From an uncultured Carboxylicivirga sp. (lineage in GTDB: Bacteria; Bacteroidota; Bacteroidia; Bacteroidales; Marinilabiliaceae): a DNA stretch of 64,000 bases. The DNA lies in contig CANNEA010000002.1 in NCBI GenBank assembly GCA_947503525.1, positions 1,293,679 to 1,357,678 on the forward strand. The letters are read 5' to 3'. The position numbers and the translations under genes are program-made. The notes below the pieces were generated by a model. It was not told the DNA's origin, searched no databases, and saw only the letters and a program-made list of their open reading frames with translations. Positions within the stretch are counted from its first letter, which is position 1; each line of letters starts with the position of its first letter. This document shows, in pieces, positions 1 through 9,474 of this stretch.

Positions 1-615
1 GCCATGGCTAAGAATATGGTATTTCGTGAAAGACTTGACGGTGTGCTACGAGATGACGGATGGAGACATATTATTGGAAGGGTTGAAGGTTCTGAGCCTG
101 GCGATGCATGGGAACATACGCAACGCACAAAATATTATGACAGATTCGATCCCAGATCAAGGTACACTTATGAGGCTTGCACGGTTTCTGAACGTATGGC
201 TTTCGCTAAAAGTGGTTTCGGATTAGGTTATGGAGGAATGTTTCTTGATGTGAATGGTGAACCATTGAAAGGTGATCAGTCTTATGTTATGAGAATTGAG
301 CCTAATCCACCAGTTGAACTATTCTGGGCAATAACTGTCTATGACACCGATACCCGAGGTCTGATCAATACCGATCAGCAAAAAGCGGAGATTGGTTCGG
401 CCCACGAAACAACTCAGGTGAACGAAGATGGTTCCACCTACGTATTTGTTGGCCCTAAAGCGCCTAAAGGATGGGAAAGCAATTGGGTAAAATCGATTCC
501 TAAGCGTGGTTGGTTTCCTTATTTACGCCTCTATTTTCCAACTGAAGCATTTTTCGACCAAAGCTGGAAGATGCCTCAGATTAAACCAGTTGATTTTAAA
601 GATTATGAGAAATAA
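1..615 (+). CDS. DUF1254/DUF1214 family protein, C-terminal part (partial)
   Basis: The frame is open to the left edge, so the visible ATG at 4 is probably internal and the gene is truncated by the window. The visible ~203 residues look like the C-terminal DUF1214 domain: a 'PPVELFWAITVYDTDTRG' stretch, then 'NEDGSTYVFVGP', 'NWVKSIPKRGWFPYLRLYFP' and a terminal 'SWKMPQIKPVDF', the usual order of aromatic-rich strands in this family. Proteins of this family are exported and of uncertain biochemical role. No signal peptide is visible here, as expected for a C-terminal fragment. The stop is 12 bases before the sulfatase start, so the two are probably cotranscribed. I am sure of the family, not of a function. 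Confidence 0.8.
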   Translation, partial: AMAKNMVFRERLDGVLRDDGWRHIIGRVEGSEPGDAWEHTQRTKYYDRFDPRSRYTYEACTVSERMAFAKSGFGLGYGGMFLDVNGEPLKGDQSYVMRIEPNPPVELFWAITVYDTDTRGLINTDQQKAEIGSAHETTQVNEDGSTYVFVGPKAPKGWESNWVKSIPKRGWFPYLRLYFPTEAFFDQSWKMPQIKPVDFKDYEK

Positions 616-627
616 ATTCTAAAAATT

Positions 628-2940
628 ATGAAAAACTATTTCATCTTATTGCTGAGCATATTTTTAGTATATGCTTGCCAGCCGAAGCAAGACGCTTCGC
701 AGGAAGAAGATCCGAGAATGGCCGGATTTAAAGGAAAAATTGCCAAGACCTTTCAGGATTCGGAAGAAGACTGGCCTGTGGAGCCTAGCTTTACAGGTGA
801 GGAACCCAATGTCCTTGTCATTCTTCTTGATGATGTGGGTTATGGGCACCTGGGACCTTATGGCGGTTTAACAGAAACGCCGAACATCGACAAACTGGCT
901 AAGGATGGCTTGTTATATAACAACTTCCATACAACCGCTCTTTGTTCACCATCGCGTGCAGCAATTCTTGCCGGCCGAAATTCGCACTCCATCGGAATGG
1001 GATCTCATGCACTATCAGCCATGGGTTTCCCGGGTTATCGCGGGCGCGTACCATTTGAAGCCCAAGAGGTGACAAGAATTGCTCAGAAAGGCGGATGGAC
1101 TACCTATGCCATTGGAAAATGGGATCATACCCCGGGTTTCCAGGTGCACCAGGTTGGACCATTTGACTACTGGCCTACCAGCGATGGTTTTGACCATACC
1201 TATACCTTTATGGCACCGGATGCCAATAACTTTACACCGGTTATGTTTGCAGGTCACGAACCTGTAGAGCCATCTCGTGGGAATCCTGACTATCACCTTT
1301 CAACAGATTTGTCTGACAAAGCAACGCATTATTTAACCGGGCAGGTGTCTATCGCACCGGACCGTCCTTTCTTTATGTTTTGGGCACCAGGTGGTATGCA
1401 CGCTCCTCATCATGCGCCAAAGGAATACATCGATAAGTACAAGGGTAAGTTTGACATGGGTTGGGACAAGGCTCGTGAGCAAATCCATAAGAATCAGTTG
1501 GAGATGGGCGTTATCCCTGCCGGTTCAGCCCTAACTGAGCGCAATAAAGAAATTCCTGCCTGGGATTCATTGACTGAGGACGAGAAGCGCATGTATGCTC
1601 GCCAGATGGAGGCCTTTGCTGGCCAGCTCGACCACCTTGATATGGAGATTGGCCGCTTGATAGCTACACTGGAACGTATTGGTAAGTTAGATAATACACT
1701 AATCATTCTGACATCAGACAATGGATCAAGTGGAGAAGGTGGACTTTCCGGATCGCATAACGAAATGCTGATTGTTAACAGCCAGCAAACACAGCTTGAG
1801 AATAACCTGGATCGCTACGATGCCTGGGGATCGGAAGCAACAAATAATCACTTCCATGCCGGTTGGGCATTAGCCGGAAACACACCATTCCAATATTTCA
1901 AACAAACGGTGCATAGTGGTGGAATTCAAGATCCAATGATCGTTCACTGGCCTGCCGGAATCAAGGGTAAAGGAGAAATCCGAGATCAATACCACCACAT
2001 CATCGACATTGCACCAACAATCCTCGACGTGCTCGATCTTGAGTTTATGGAAGAGATTGATGGAATCAAGCAGATGCCGATAGACGGTATGAGTTTTGCC
2101 TATTCGTTCAATGATGCCAATGCTCCTGACCAACGTACCCGTCAGTATTACGAGATGTATGGTAACAGGGCCATTTACTTAGACGGCTGGAAAGCGGTGA
2201 CCATTCATGGAAACCGTATGCCATGGGATTTTGCAGGTACTTATAATTTCGATGATGACGTATGGGAGCTGTATCATGTTGACGAAGATTTTACAGAGTC
2301 TAATAACCTGGCCGATAAATATCCTGAGAAGTTAGAAGAGCTGAAAGCAGCTTGGGAAGAGGAAGCCTGGAAGTATAACGTATTTCCGCTGTATGATGAC
2401 CTGGGTGCCAGATTTTCTAATGTGGCCAAACTCTATGCCCCTCAACGTAAAGAATTCGTCTTTTATCCTCCGGGAGCTGTTCGAATCTCTGAGCCTTATT
2501 CTCCGCCGGTGAAAAACAAAAGCCATAGCCTAACGGCCTATGCTGATATCCCTAAGTCAGGTGCAAGTGGAGTGCTTGTGGCAGCAGGTGGTCTTTATGG
2601 TGGTTATTGCCTCTATGTTGAAAATGACCGACTGGTTTACGAATACAATGCCTATAATGAGGATAGATTTATCATTAAATCTAAGTCTAAACTTCCTAAG
2701 GGTGAAGTCGTGATGAAGGCGGTATACGATGTAAATGAGGATAAGACTGCTACAGTAACGCTATTTGTGAATGATAAGCAGGTTGGTCAAGGTGCGGTTA
2801 AGCGTACTCATCCTGGTCAGTTCTCCCTTTCTGAAACCTTTGATGTGGGAGAAGATACGGGTACATCAGTCTCAAAGAACTATACACGTGATAACAAGTT
2901 TACTGGTAATTTAGACAAGCTTGTTGTTAACTTGAAGTAG
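628..2940 (+). CDS. Arylsulfatase (family S1), lipoprotein, 770 aa
   Basis: Hydrolyses sulfate esters. The N-terminus has a lipoprotein signal (lipobox LVYAC, Cys17). The sulfatase fold opens with NVLVILLDDVGYG (metal-binding aspartates 68-69), followed by the active-site motif C106-S-P-S-R110, whose cysteine must be oxidised to formylglycine. A second metal-site motif, ILTSDNGSSGEGG, follows near residue 361. After about residue 630 comes a beta-sandwich-like tail (SHSLTAYADIPKSG to the end) of the kind found in long AtsA-like arylsulfatases. Length fits that long subgroup. No sulfatase-maturating enzyme is in the window, so maturation must come from elsewhere. The substrate cannot be read from the sequence. 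The gene lies in a same-strand cluster with a second sulfatase. Confidence 0.9.
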   Translation: MKNYFILLLSIFLVYACQPKQDASQEEDPRMAGFKGKIAKTFQDSEEDWPVEPSFTGEEPNVLVILLDDVGYGHLGPYGGLTETPNIDKLAKDGLLYNNFHTTALCSPSRAAILAGRNSHSIGMGSHALSAMGFPGYRGRVPFEAQEVTRIAQKGGWTTYAIGKWDHTPGFQVHQVGPFDYWPTSDGFDHTYTFMAPDANNFTPVMFAGHEPVEPSRGNPDYHLSTDLSDKATHYLTGQVSIAPDRPFFMFWAPGGMHAPHHAPKEYIDKYKGKFDMGWDKAREQIHKNQLEMGVIPAGSALTERNKEIPAWDSLTEDEKRMYARQMEAFAGQLDHLDMEIGRLIATLERIGKLDNTLIILTSDNGSSGEGGLSGSHNEMLIVNSQQTQLENNLDRYDAWGSEATNNHFHAGWALAGNTPFQYFKQTVHSGGIQDPMIVHWPAGIKGKGEIRDQYHHIIDIAPTILDVLDLEFMEEIDGIKQMPIDGMSFAYSFNDANAPDQRTRQYYEMYGNRAIYLDGWKAVTIHGNRMPWDFAGTYNFDDDVWELYHVDEDFTESNNLADKYPEKLEELKAAWEEEAWKYNVFPLYDDLGARFSNVAKLYAPQRKEFVFYPPGAVRISEPYSPPVKNKSHSLTAYADIPKSGASGVLVAAGGLYGGYCLYVENDRLVYEYNAYNEDRFIIKSKSKLPKGEVVMKAVYDVNEDKTATVTLFVNDKQVGQGAVKRTHPGQFSLSETFDVGEDTGTSVSKNYTRDNKFTGNLDKLVVNLK

Positions 2941-2947
2941 CATAATA

Positions 2948-2982
2948 CAAATGCAGTTCGCTGAAAATGCGGGCTGCATTTG
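2948..2982 (+). terminator. Intercistronic hairpin after first sulfatase
   Basis: CAAATGCAG (2948-2956) pairs with CTGCATTTG (2974-2982), and the inner TTCGC/GCGGG extends the stem to about 14 bp around a 7-nt loop. There is no T-run, so it is more likely an mRNA-processing or attenuating hairpin than a full terminator. Confidence 0.5.
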
Positions 2983-2996
2983 AAAACCATTAAACT

Positions 2997-4628
2997 ATGA
3001 AAAACCTATCATTATTGATTTGTGCACTATTATTAATGGCATCGTGCACCAATACAGCTAAAAAGCAAGAGAGTGGTCAGGAAGCAACTAAAGAAGTGGC
3101 TTACCAGCTTCCGCCCTATAATCCCTTTTTAATACAAAACAGTCACTACCCCTCGGTGCATTTTAATCCGGCACAAAGCGATGTAAGTGCTTTGCCTTCC
3201 TGGAATATGAGTGGTACCATTAAAGAAGAGAATGTGCAGTGGTTGCCATGGGTCACTTCAATCGGAACCGTGCACCGTCCGTATGCAAATGGTGAAGAGG
3301 CCTTATTTGTATCCGGAACCAATAAGGTAGGTAAAATTAAAATTAGTAATGGTGCCTTTGAATGGGTCGATGAAGTTGTTGTTCCAGGCTTTGAATATGA
3401 GGTGCCTGGAGATGATGAAATCAAGGCTACAGTTGATGAAATGATTGCTGGCGGGACGGATGAAGCTGAATACTTACCTCCTTATGCCAAACATGTGAAA
3501 GCCATCAAACAAAGTTCGGCTAACATTGGCAATGGTATTTACACCATGATGGACAATGAAGGAAACTATTTCTGTGGTTTTGGAACCTCTATTTATAAAG
3601 TTAGTGATAAAACACCTGGCGATATTAATTCGGAAATTGAAATCACCAAGTCTTTTAATGTTAAAGATGGCGTAACACCTGAAGAAGCCAAGCAGATTAG
3701 CCGGATTTTTGCTTTGGGTATGACTTACGATGGGCACATTGCAGTGGCCATGCCAGGTATTATAGCCGTATTAACCCGCGACCTAAGCGATATGCAATAT
3801 GTAATGTTGGATGGTGAAGCGGTAGACAATGGCATTAGCATTGATGATAAGGGTGGCATTTATTGCGTTACCTCAAAGTACATGCGTAAAATTGTTTGGG
3901 ATGGCACTAAGCTTTCCGACAAAGAAGAAGATGGTGCCTGGAAAGCGGCCTACGATCATGTGCCAAATCCGAAAGCTCTATCGCGTGGCTCAGGTAATAC
4001 ACCTGCATTAATGGGGTTTGGGCCTGACGAAGACCACTTGGTATTTGTGGCCGATGCTGGCGATGACATTAGCGCTGTAGCTTTCTGGCGCGATGAAATA
4101 CCTGAAGATTTTAAACAAAAAGAAGGCACCCAATCACGACGCATTGCTGATCAGATTAAGCTAACGATTGATGTGCCGGCTACCATCGAATGGTCGCCAC
4201 ACATTTATGGTAATGGCGTTATGATGATGGCCTCGGCCTGGGAAGATCCCGTATATGATGAAAATGGAAAACTGGCCATTTTCGAAACCGTATTAACTGC
4301 CGGGGTAACACGTAAGCCTCCAGCAGCCGTTGAAAAATGGAGCTGGGACAAAGCCAGTCGATCACTAAAAAGTGATTGGACTAAGCACCGTGGTTTGCAA
4401 TGGGCCTTACATCCTGTGTCATCAACAAGTAATACCGTTACTTTAACGCTAGCTGAAAACGGAATATACTCTTTGGTAAGCTATGACTGGACAACGGGCA
4501 AAGAAGTGTCTAATTTAGTCTTAGGAAATAATCCTATTTTTAATACAGCTGGTGGCTTATTTATACCTGTTGATGAGAACAGAATATACATCACAGGTGT
4601 TATGGGACCAGTAATGATTACTAAATAG
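2997..4628 (+). CDS. Lipoprotein, probable beta-propeller, function unknown, 543 aa
   Basis: The start gives a clear lipoprotein signal (lipobox LMASC, Cys16). The rest has repeated short blade-like strands of the type found in beta-propellers: 'NGIYTMMDNEGNYFCGFG', 'ALGMTYDGHIAVAMPG', 'NGISIDDKGGIYCVTSKYM', 'ENGIYSLVSYDWTTGKE'. These 'xDxxGxxY' turns resemble SMP-30/PQQ-like propellers, but I see no catalytic signature. It sits between two sulfatases with short gaps (56 and 25 bases), so a role with sulfated substrates or their products is plausible but inferred. It could be a binding protein, a lactonase-like enzyme or an envelope scaffold. Confidence 0.6.
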   Translation: MKNLSLLICALLLMASCTNTAKKQESGQEATKEVAYQLPPYNPFLIQNSHYPSVHFNPAQSDVSALPSWNMSGTIKEENVQWLPWVTSIGTVHRPYANGEEALFVSGTNKVGKIKISNGAFEWVDEVVVPGFEYEVPGDDEIKATVDEMIAGGTDEAEYLPPYAKHVKAIKQSSANIGNGIYTMMDNEGNYFCGFGTSIYKVSDKTPGDINSEIEITKSFNVKDGVTPEEAKQISRIFALGMTYDGHIAVAMPGIIAVLTRDLSDMQYVMLDGEAVDNGISIDDKGGIYCVTSKYMRKIVWDGTKLSDKEEDGAWKAAYDHVPNPKALSRGSGNTPALMGFGPDEDHLVFVADAGDDISAVAFWRDEIPEDFKQKEGTQSRRIADQIKLTIDVPATIEWSPHIYGNGVMMMASAWEDPVYDENGKLAIFETVLTAGVTRKPPAAVEKWSWDKASRSLKSDWTKHRGLQWALHPVSSTSNTVTLTLAENGIYSLVSYDWTTGKEVSNLVLGNNPIFNTAGGLFIPVDENRIYITGVMGPVMITK

Positions 4629-4653
4629 TACCAACTTTTAATAAGTTATTAAA

Positions 4654-6183
4654 ATGAAAAAAACACTTTTAACTATTGCAATGGCATTCCTGCTTGTGTT
4701 GGGAATGAGTGCACAGAAAAACAAGAAACCCAATATTGTTGTGATATGGGGTGATGATGTAGGTTGGTTTAATGTAAGCGCCTACAATATGGGTATGATG
4801 GGTTATCGTACACCAAATATCGACCGTATTGGTCAGGAAGGTATTGTATTTACCGATTGTTATGGAGAGAACTCCTGTACGGCAGGTAGAGCCGCTTTTA
4901 TCACTGGTCAAAGTCCTTTCCGTACCGGATTGTTGAAAGTGGGATTACCAGGAGCAAAAGAAGGAATGAGCGAAAAGGATCCAACCTTGGCTGGCCTGCT
5001 TAAAGCGCATGGTTATACTACAGGCCAGTTTGGAAAAAACCACTTGGGTGATCGCGATGAGCATTTGCCAACCAATCATGGTTTTGATGAGTTCTTTGGG
5101 AATTTATATCACCTAAATGCTGAGGAGGAGCCTGAGAATGAGGATTACCCTAAGAATCCGGAATTTAAAGAAAAATTTGGCCCACGCGGTGTAATTCTAT
5201 CTTCAGCTGATGGACCGATTAAAGATACTGGCCCGCTTACCCGTAAGCGCATGGAAACAGTAGATGAAGAATTCTTAGCCGGATCATTGGAATTTATGGA
5301 AAAAGCGCATAAAGAAGAAAAACCGTTCTTTTTGTGGTTTAACTCATCTCGTATGCACATTTGGACGCACCTAAAGGAGGCTTCAAAAGGAGTGACAGGG
5401 CAAGGCGTATATGCCGATGGTATGGCTGAGCATGATGGGCATGTTGGTCAGATTTTAGACAAATTGGCAGAACTAGGTATTGATGAAAATACCATTGTTA
5501 TCTATTCAACCGATAATGGGGCTGAGACTTGTACGTGGCCTGATGGAGGTACCATTCCTTTTTATGGTGAAAAGAATACAACCTGGGAAGGTGGATTCAG
5601 AGTGCCGGCAGTTATGCGTTGGCCAGCTAAAATCAAGCCAGGTCAAATCAGTAATGAATTAATATCGCATCAGGATTGGTTACCAACTCTTATGGCTGCT
5701 GTAGGCGATGATAATATCAAAGAAGACCTTTTAAAAGGTAAAAAAGCCATTGGCCGTGATTACAAGGTACACCTTGACGGTTACAACTTCTTACCTTATA
5801 TGTTGGGTGAAGAGACCAAAGGGCCGCGTAGAGAATTCTTCTATTTCACGGATGATGGTTCAATATCAGCGCTTCGTTATAACGATTGGAAAGTGATGTT
5901 TACGATGCAGGAAGCACACGGTCTTGAGGTGTGGAGTCAGCCATACACTCAGCTGCGTTTACCAATGATTACCAACTTAAAACGCGATCCATTTGAACGT
6001 GCCCATTACGAAGCTGAAGGTTTTGATCGTTGGGGTATAGATCGTCTGTTTGTATTGGTTCCTGCTCAAAGTGTTGTTAAAGACTTTTTAGTGACCTTCC
6101 AGCAGTATCCACCACGTCAGAAGCCGGGAAGTTTCTCATTGGATAGAGTATTGGAATCCTTACAGCAAAACAGTTCGCATTAA
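4654..6183 (+). CDS. Arylsulfatase (family S1), exported, 509 aa
   Basis: Sulfate ester hydrolase with a cleavable signal peptide ending about MSAQ (residue 21). NIVVIWGDDVGWFN carries the first metal-binding aspartates, and the active-site motif is C75-T-A-G-R79, the C-x-A-x-R variant of the sulfatase signature. 'IYSTDNGAETCTWPDGG' provides the second metal site. The C-terminus 'YPPRQKPGSFSLDRVLE' is typical of one subgroup of bacterial arylsulfatases of about 500-550 aa, so it appears full length. Unlike the first sulfatase it is not a lipoprotein, so the pair probably acts in different places (soluble periplasm versus membrane-attached). It depends on an unlinked maturation enzyme. Confidence 0.9.
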   Translation: MKKTLLTIAMAFLLVLGMSAQKNKKPNIVVIWGDDVGWFNVSAYNMGMMGYRTPNIDRIGQEGIVFTDCYGENSCTAGRAAFITGQSPFRTGLLKVGLPGAKEGMSEKDPTLAGLLKAHGYTTGQFGKNHLGDRDEHLPTNHGFDEFFGNLYHLNAEEEPENEDYPKNPEFKEKFGPRGVILSSADGPIKDTGPLTRKRMETVDEEFLAGSLEFMEKAHKEEKPFFLWFNSSRMHIWTHLKEASKGVTGQGVYADGMAEHDGHVGQILDKLAELGIDENTIVIYSTDNGAETCTWPDGGTIPFYGEKNTTWEGGFRVPAVMRWPAKIKPGQISNELISHQDWLPTLMAAVGDDNIKEDLLKGKKAIGRDYKVHLDGYNFLPYMLGEETKGPRREFFYFTDDGSISALRYNDWKVMFTMQEAHGLEVWSQPYTQLRLPMITNLKRDPFERAHYEAEGFDRWGIDRLFVLVPAQSVVKDFLVTFQQYPPRQKPGSFSLDRVLESLQQNSSH

Positions 6184-6208
6184 GAATTTAGTTAAGCTTA
6201 ATTAATAA

Positions 6209-6234
6209 AGCAGGCGGAGTTACTTCCGCCTGCT
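6209..6234 (+). terminator. GC-rich hairpin between sulfatase and porin
   Basis: AGCAGGCGGA (6209-6218) pairs perfectly with TCCGCCTGCT (6225-6234) around a 6-base loop. What follows is ATTAAAAC, not a T-run, so termination may be partial; the downstream genes stay on the same strand. Confidence 0.5.
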
Positions 6235-6246
6235 ATTAAAACAAAA

Positions 6247-7440
6247 ATGAATATTAAAGCCAAATACATCGTGTTTCTGCTTACATGTTTTATGTGCACA
6301 TGTAATGCCTTGGCGGCTATAAATGCCAGCCAGGATGCTAAGGACTTGCCGTATGGAAACAAGGGTTTTATATTCCAACACGAGAGTGGTGATTACTTAA
6401 TGCACATTGAATTCAGAGGTCAATTCAGGTTGGCCTATCCTACCGATGTGGATCCTATCTTAAATACCGACTATCAAAAAGAATCCGTTCACTTGAACAT
6501 TCGTCGGGCTCGCCTTAAAGTAGGGGGACACACTTACAAAACTTGGTTAAAGTATTATCTGGAATACGAGTTGCAATCCACCAGTTTGCTTGATTTTAGA
6601 TTAATGTATGAAAAAAATAAGGCCCTTAAAATAAAAGTGGGGCAGTGGAAAGTACAATATAACCGTGAACGCATTATTTCATCGGGCAAGCAGCAAACCA
6701 TGGAGCGTTCTATCTTAACCCGTGCCTTTACGGTTGACCGTCAACAAGGCTTGTCCATCTTTGGGCATTTAGAAGGGCAGGGAGCTGCTAATTTTAACTA
6801 TTGGGCTTCTGTTTTTATGGGAACCGGTCGTGGTGCCACAGAAAATGATGATGAGCATCTAATGTATATGGGGCGCTTACAGTGGAATCCTAATGGAAAA
6901 GTATTAGCCTTTTCAGGATCAGATATTGAATATCACGAAACTCTGGTCATGTTGTTGGCTATTGGCGGAGTCACAAATCGAAGTCCGTATACCAGATTCT
7001 CGCAAGGTGGAGGAGGGCAGTTGGAAGGCTTCGAAGATGGTGTGTCGGGGCAGTACCGAATAAATCAAATGATGCAGGAGTCGGCCGGAAAGATCAAGGG
7101 TTTCAGCTGGCAACAAGAGTTGCACTATAAGCAAATAAATGATAAATTGAATAAGCACAGAACCGAGATGATGGGGCATTTATTTCAGGCCGGATACGCT
7201 TTTAAGTGTAAGGAAGCAAGTAAAGATAAATTGGAAGTATACGGACGCCAGGCTTTTTATTATCCGACAATTAAGGATAAATCCCAATATAGAAGTGAAT
7301 GGTCCTTGGGCATGAATTATTTTATTGTTGGGCATCGACTGAAAACAACAGGTGAACTGTCCCATATAAATTCACAATTTGAATCGGACGAACTACTCAG
7401 TGGCTGGCGCTATCGCTTGCAATTGGATATTTCGTTTTAA
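6247..7440 (+). CDS. Porin of the phosphate-selective OprO/OprP type, 397 aa
   Basis: Outer-membrane channel. A signal peptide ends near residue 24 (NALAA). The mature part shows the family pattern: 'FRGQFRLAY', 'NIRRARLKVGGHTYKTWLKYYLEYEL', 'KIKVGQWKVQYNRERIISSGKQQTMERS', then alternating aromatic/polar strands up to a final strand ending in 'RLQLDISF', a typical barrel end with terminal Phe. The 'RRARL.G..Y..WLKYYLEYE' and 'G..K..YNRE...SG..Q..ERS' blocks are what I recognise. Whether it carries phosphate, sulfate or another anion is unknown; its place after two sulfatases makes a released sulfate or sulfated product attractive, but that is inference. Confidence 0.75.
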   Translation: MNIKAKYIVFLLTCFMCTCNALAAINASQDAKDLPYGNKGFIFQHESGDYLMHIEFRGQFRLAYPTDVDPILNTDYQKESVHLNIRRARLKVGGHTYKTWLKYYLEYELQSTSLLDFRLMYEKNKALKIKVGQWKVQYNRERIISSGKQQTMERSILTRAFTVDRQQGLSIFGHLEGQGAANFNYWASVFMGTGRGATENDDEHLMYMGRLQWNPNGKVLAFSGSDIEYHETLVMLLAIGGVTNRSPYTRFSQGGGGQLEGFEDGVSGQYRINQMMQESAGKIKGFSWQQELHYKQINDKLNKHRTEMMGHLFQAGYAFKCKEASKDKLEVYGRQAFYYPTIKDKSQYRSEWSLGMNYFIVGHRLKTTGELSHINSQFESDELLSGWRYRLQLDISF

Positions 7441-7451
7441 AACCTAATACT

Positions 7452-8000
7452 ATGAAACATCTAATTGCATTTATTTTGATAGGCTTAAGCTGTTCTTTGC
7501 TGTATGCTCAGGATAGTACTGCTGTGGTTGTTCCCAAACAACAAAAAAGCAGCAAAGACAAAATCTATTACGGGGGTAATATTGGCTTGTCTTTTGGCTC
7601 CTATACCATGATTGCCATCAGACCATTGGTGGCTTACAAGTTTACACCCAAACTATCAGGTGGTGTAAAGCTGTCTTATGAATACATAAGCGATAAACGC
7701 TACTCGAGCACTTATAATTCTTCCAATTATGGAGGAAGTTTATTCGCGCGATATCGTGTTGTACAGCCGCTTTATTTGCATGCCGAATATGCAGCAATGA
7801 ACTATGAATTGTATAATGCCTTGGGAGAATCGCAGCGTGAATGGGTGCCCTTCTTATTAGTAGGAGCGGGTTACAGTCAACGTGTAAGTGCCAACAGTTG
7901 GTTGAACGTGCAGATCCTTTTTGATGTATTGCAAAACGAAAGTTCACCCTATAAAAGTGGAGAGCCATTTTACAGTATAGGGGTTGGTGTTGGATTTTAA
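7452..8000 (+). CDS. Small outer-membrane beta-barrel candidate, 182 aa
   Basis: A signal peptide ends at LLYAQ (residue 20). The remaining ~160 residues alternate hydrophobic and polar positions, with glycine-rich turns and many Tyr/Phe, and end in 'YSIGVGVGF', a terminal-Phe strand typical of outer-membrane barrels. An eight-strand barrel fits the length. No specific family is recognised. It begins 11 bases after the porin stop and is followed 27 bases later by another barrel gene. Confidence 0.6.
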   Translation: MKHLIAFILIGLSCSLLYAQDSTAVVVPKQQKSSKDKIYYGGNIGLSFGSYTMIAIRPLVAYKFTPKLSGGVKLSYEYISDKRYSSTYNSSNYGGSLFARYRVVQPLYLHAEYAAMNYELYNALGESQREWVPFLLVGAGYSQRVSANSWLNVQILFDVLQNESSPYKSGEPFYSIGVGVGF

Positions 8001-8027
8001 TAAGAATAATATATAAACAGAATTACT

Positions 8028-8864
8028 ATGAAAAAGATTTCTTTATTATTGACACTTTTTTTATGTGTAGGATTTGTTTTTGCACAGGAAGAAGAAAGCG
8101 CACAAGCGGCTCAGGATCGTGAGTCGATGGCTGTTGATGCCACGGCTACGCAATGGAGCTTTCAGTTTGCTTATCAAGCTATGCCTGACTATTATGGTGG
8201 AACTATAAGCGATGGTTCAGCAAGGCCCTTAGGTTTAGACGACTATGTTCAATTACGTATTGTTGCACCTATTCCTTTGAAAAAGTTTACCATTTTACCG
8301 CGTTTAACGCTTCGTCATTACGAAAATGCCAATACGGGTAAGAATGGAATGGGAAATACAGAGTTATTTGCCTTAATCGTACCCAAAGCCTGGGACTGGG
8401 GATCTGGTCGTGTTGGTTTAGGTCCATTGGTTACCTTGCCAGGTAATGAGCATGTGGCTAAAGATGAGTGGGGCTATGGATTAGCAGGAGCCTACGTGAA
8501 TAACAAAGGCAAATTCTTTTATGGCTTATTATTAACACAATCCTTCAGAGCCATTGATCCAAATACCTTACCGGCTGGAACATCAGATACAAACCCCCTT
8601 GGTATTGCGCCATTTGTCAATTATCGAATTGATAAAGGTTGGTATGTGCAAACAGCTGATATAGTTGCCCTTTATTCATGGGATAAAAATCAAGTGTATG
8701 TACCAATGGGTGCTCGTATTGGTAAGGTTTGGGTAGGTGAAAAAAGCTCTTGGAACCTCTATGGTGAGTATCGTACCAGTATGGTTTATAAGGGATGGGA
8801 TGGTTCTGCAGTGAAGAACTCTTATCGCATAAACTTATCTTACACGATGCCAATTGGCTTGTAA
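8028..8864 (+). CDS. Outer-membrane protein, transporter-like barrel, 278 aa
   Basis: A signal peptide ends at FVFAQ (residue 20), followed by a short acidic/polar stretch (EEESAQAAQD) and strands such as 'WSFQFAYQAMPDYYGG', 'YVQLRIVAPIPLKKFTILPRLTLRHYEN', 'VGLGPLVTLPG', 'SYRINLSYTMPIGL'. The layout resembles small outer-membrane 'transporter'-type barrels annotated in Bacteroidota and Proteobacteria, but I cannot name a substrate. It belongs to the same presumed transcript as the porin. Confidence 0.55.
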   Translation: MKKISLLLTLFLCVGFVFAQEEESAQAAQDRESMAVDATATQWSFQFAYQAMPDYYGGTISDGSARPLGLDDYVQLRIVAPIPLKKFTILPRLTLRHYENANTGKNGMGNTELFALIVPKAWDWGSGRVGLGPLVTLPGNEHVAKDEWGYGLAGAYVNNKGKFFYGLLLTQSFRAIDPNTLPAGTSDTNPLGIAPFVNYRIDKGWYVQTADIVALYSWDKNQVYVPMGARIGKVWVGEKSSWNLYGEYRTSMVYKGWDGSAVKNSYRINLSYTMPIGL

Positions 8865-8874
8865 GCTTTACTAT

Positions 8875-9438
8875 ATGATTGTAAAGCCAAAAAAACTCCT
8901 AATTTTAGTATTGAGCATTGCGTTTTTCAGCGTAAATGCTCAAACTCATCATGCAGAAGGAGGTGGTCATGAACAGCTACATAAATTTAGCCTTATTACA
9001 GCTAATTCATTAATTCGAAATAGTTTATCGCTGGACGGAAATAACACCCTTATTGTTCCAACCTTTGGGTTTAATTACGATTATTATTTTAATGCAAAAT
9101 GGGGAGCGGGTATTCATTCTGACATTCTACTTCAGCAGTTTAAAGTAGAGACACATAAAACAGACAATATCTTAGTCAGAGATAATCCGGTTGCATTGTG
9201 TGGGATGTTGAATTATAAACCCAGTCATAACTTTGTCCTTATGGGTGGCTTTGGTTATGAGCTTGAGAAGCATGAAACTTTAAATATTTTTCGTTTTGGT
9301 GTAGGTTATGAAATTCCAATTCAAAACAATTGGGAAATTGGTTTTGACCTGGAGTATGATATTAAGATAAATGCATACGGCGCATTAATGTTTGGCGTTG
9401 TTTTTAGTAAAATTTATCCACGATTGAAGAATCATTAG
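8875..9438 (+). CDS. Small outer-membrane beta-barrel candidate, 187 aa
   Basis: I chose the ATG at 8875 because it gives a clean signal peptide (MIVKPKKLLILVLSIAFF, cleavage near NAQ) and a 10-base gap. An in-frame ATG at 8854 would overlap the previous gene and put non-signal residues first. The mature part starts with a His-rich segment (THHAEGGGHEQLH) and continues with barrel-like strands ('FGFNYDYYFNAKWGAGIHSDILLQQF', 'FVLMGGFGYELE', 'WEIGFDLEYDIKI', 'YGALMFGVVFSKIYP'). The His-rich N-terminus could bind metal, but this is only suggestive. Confidence 0.6.
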   Translation: MIVKPKKLLILVLSIAFFSVNAQTHHAEGGGHEQLHKFSLITANSLIRNSLSLDGNNTLIVPTFGFNYDYYFNAKWGAGIHSDILLQQFKVETHKTDNILVRDNPVALCGMLNYKPSHNFVLMGGFGYELEKHETLNIFRFGVGYEIPIQNNWEIGFDLEYDIKINAYGALMFGVVFSKIYPRLKNH

Positions 9439-9474
9439 CAAAGTATTTGATTCTGGCTCTAACACAGCTTAGGC

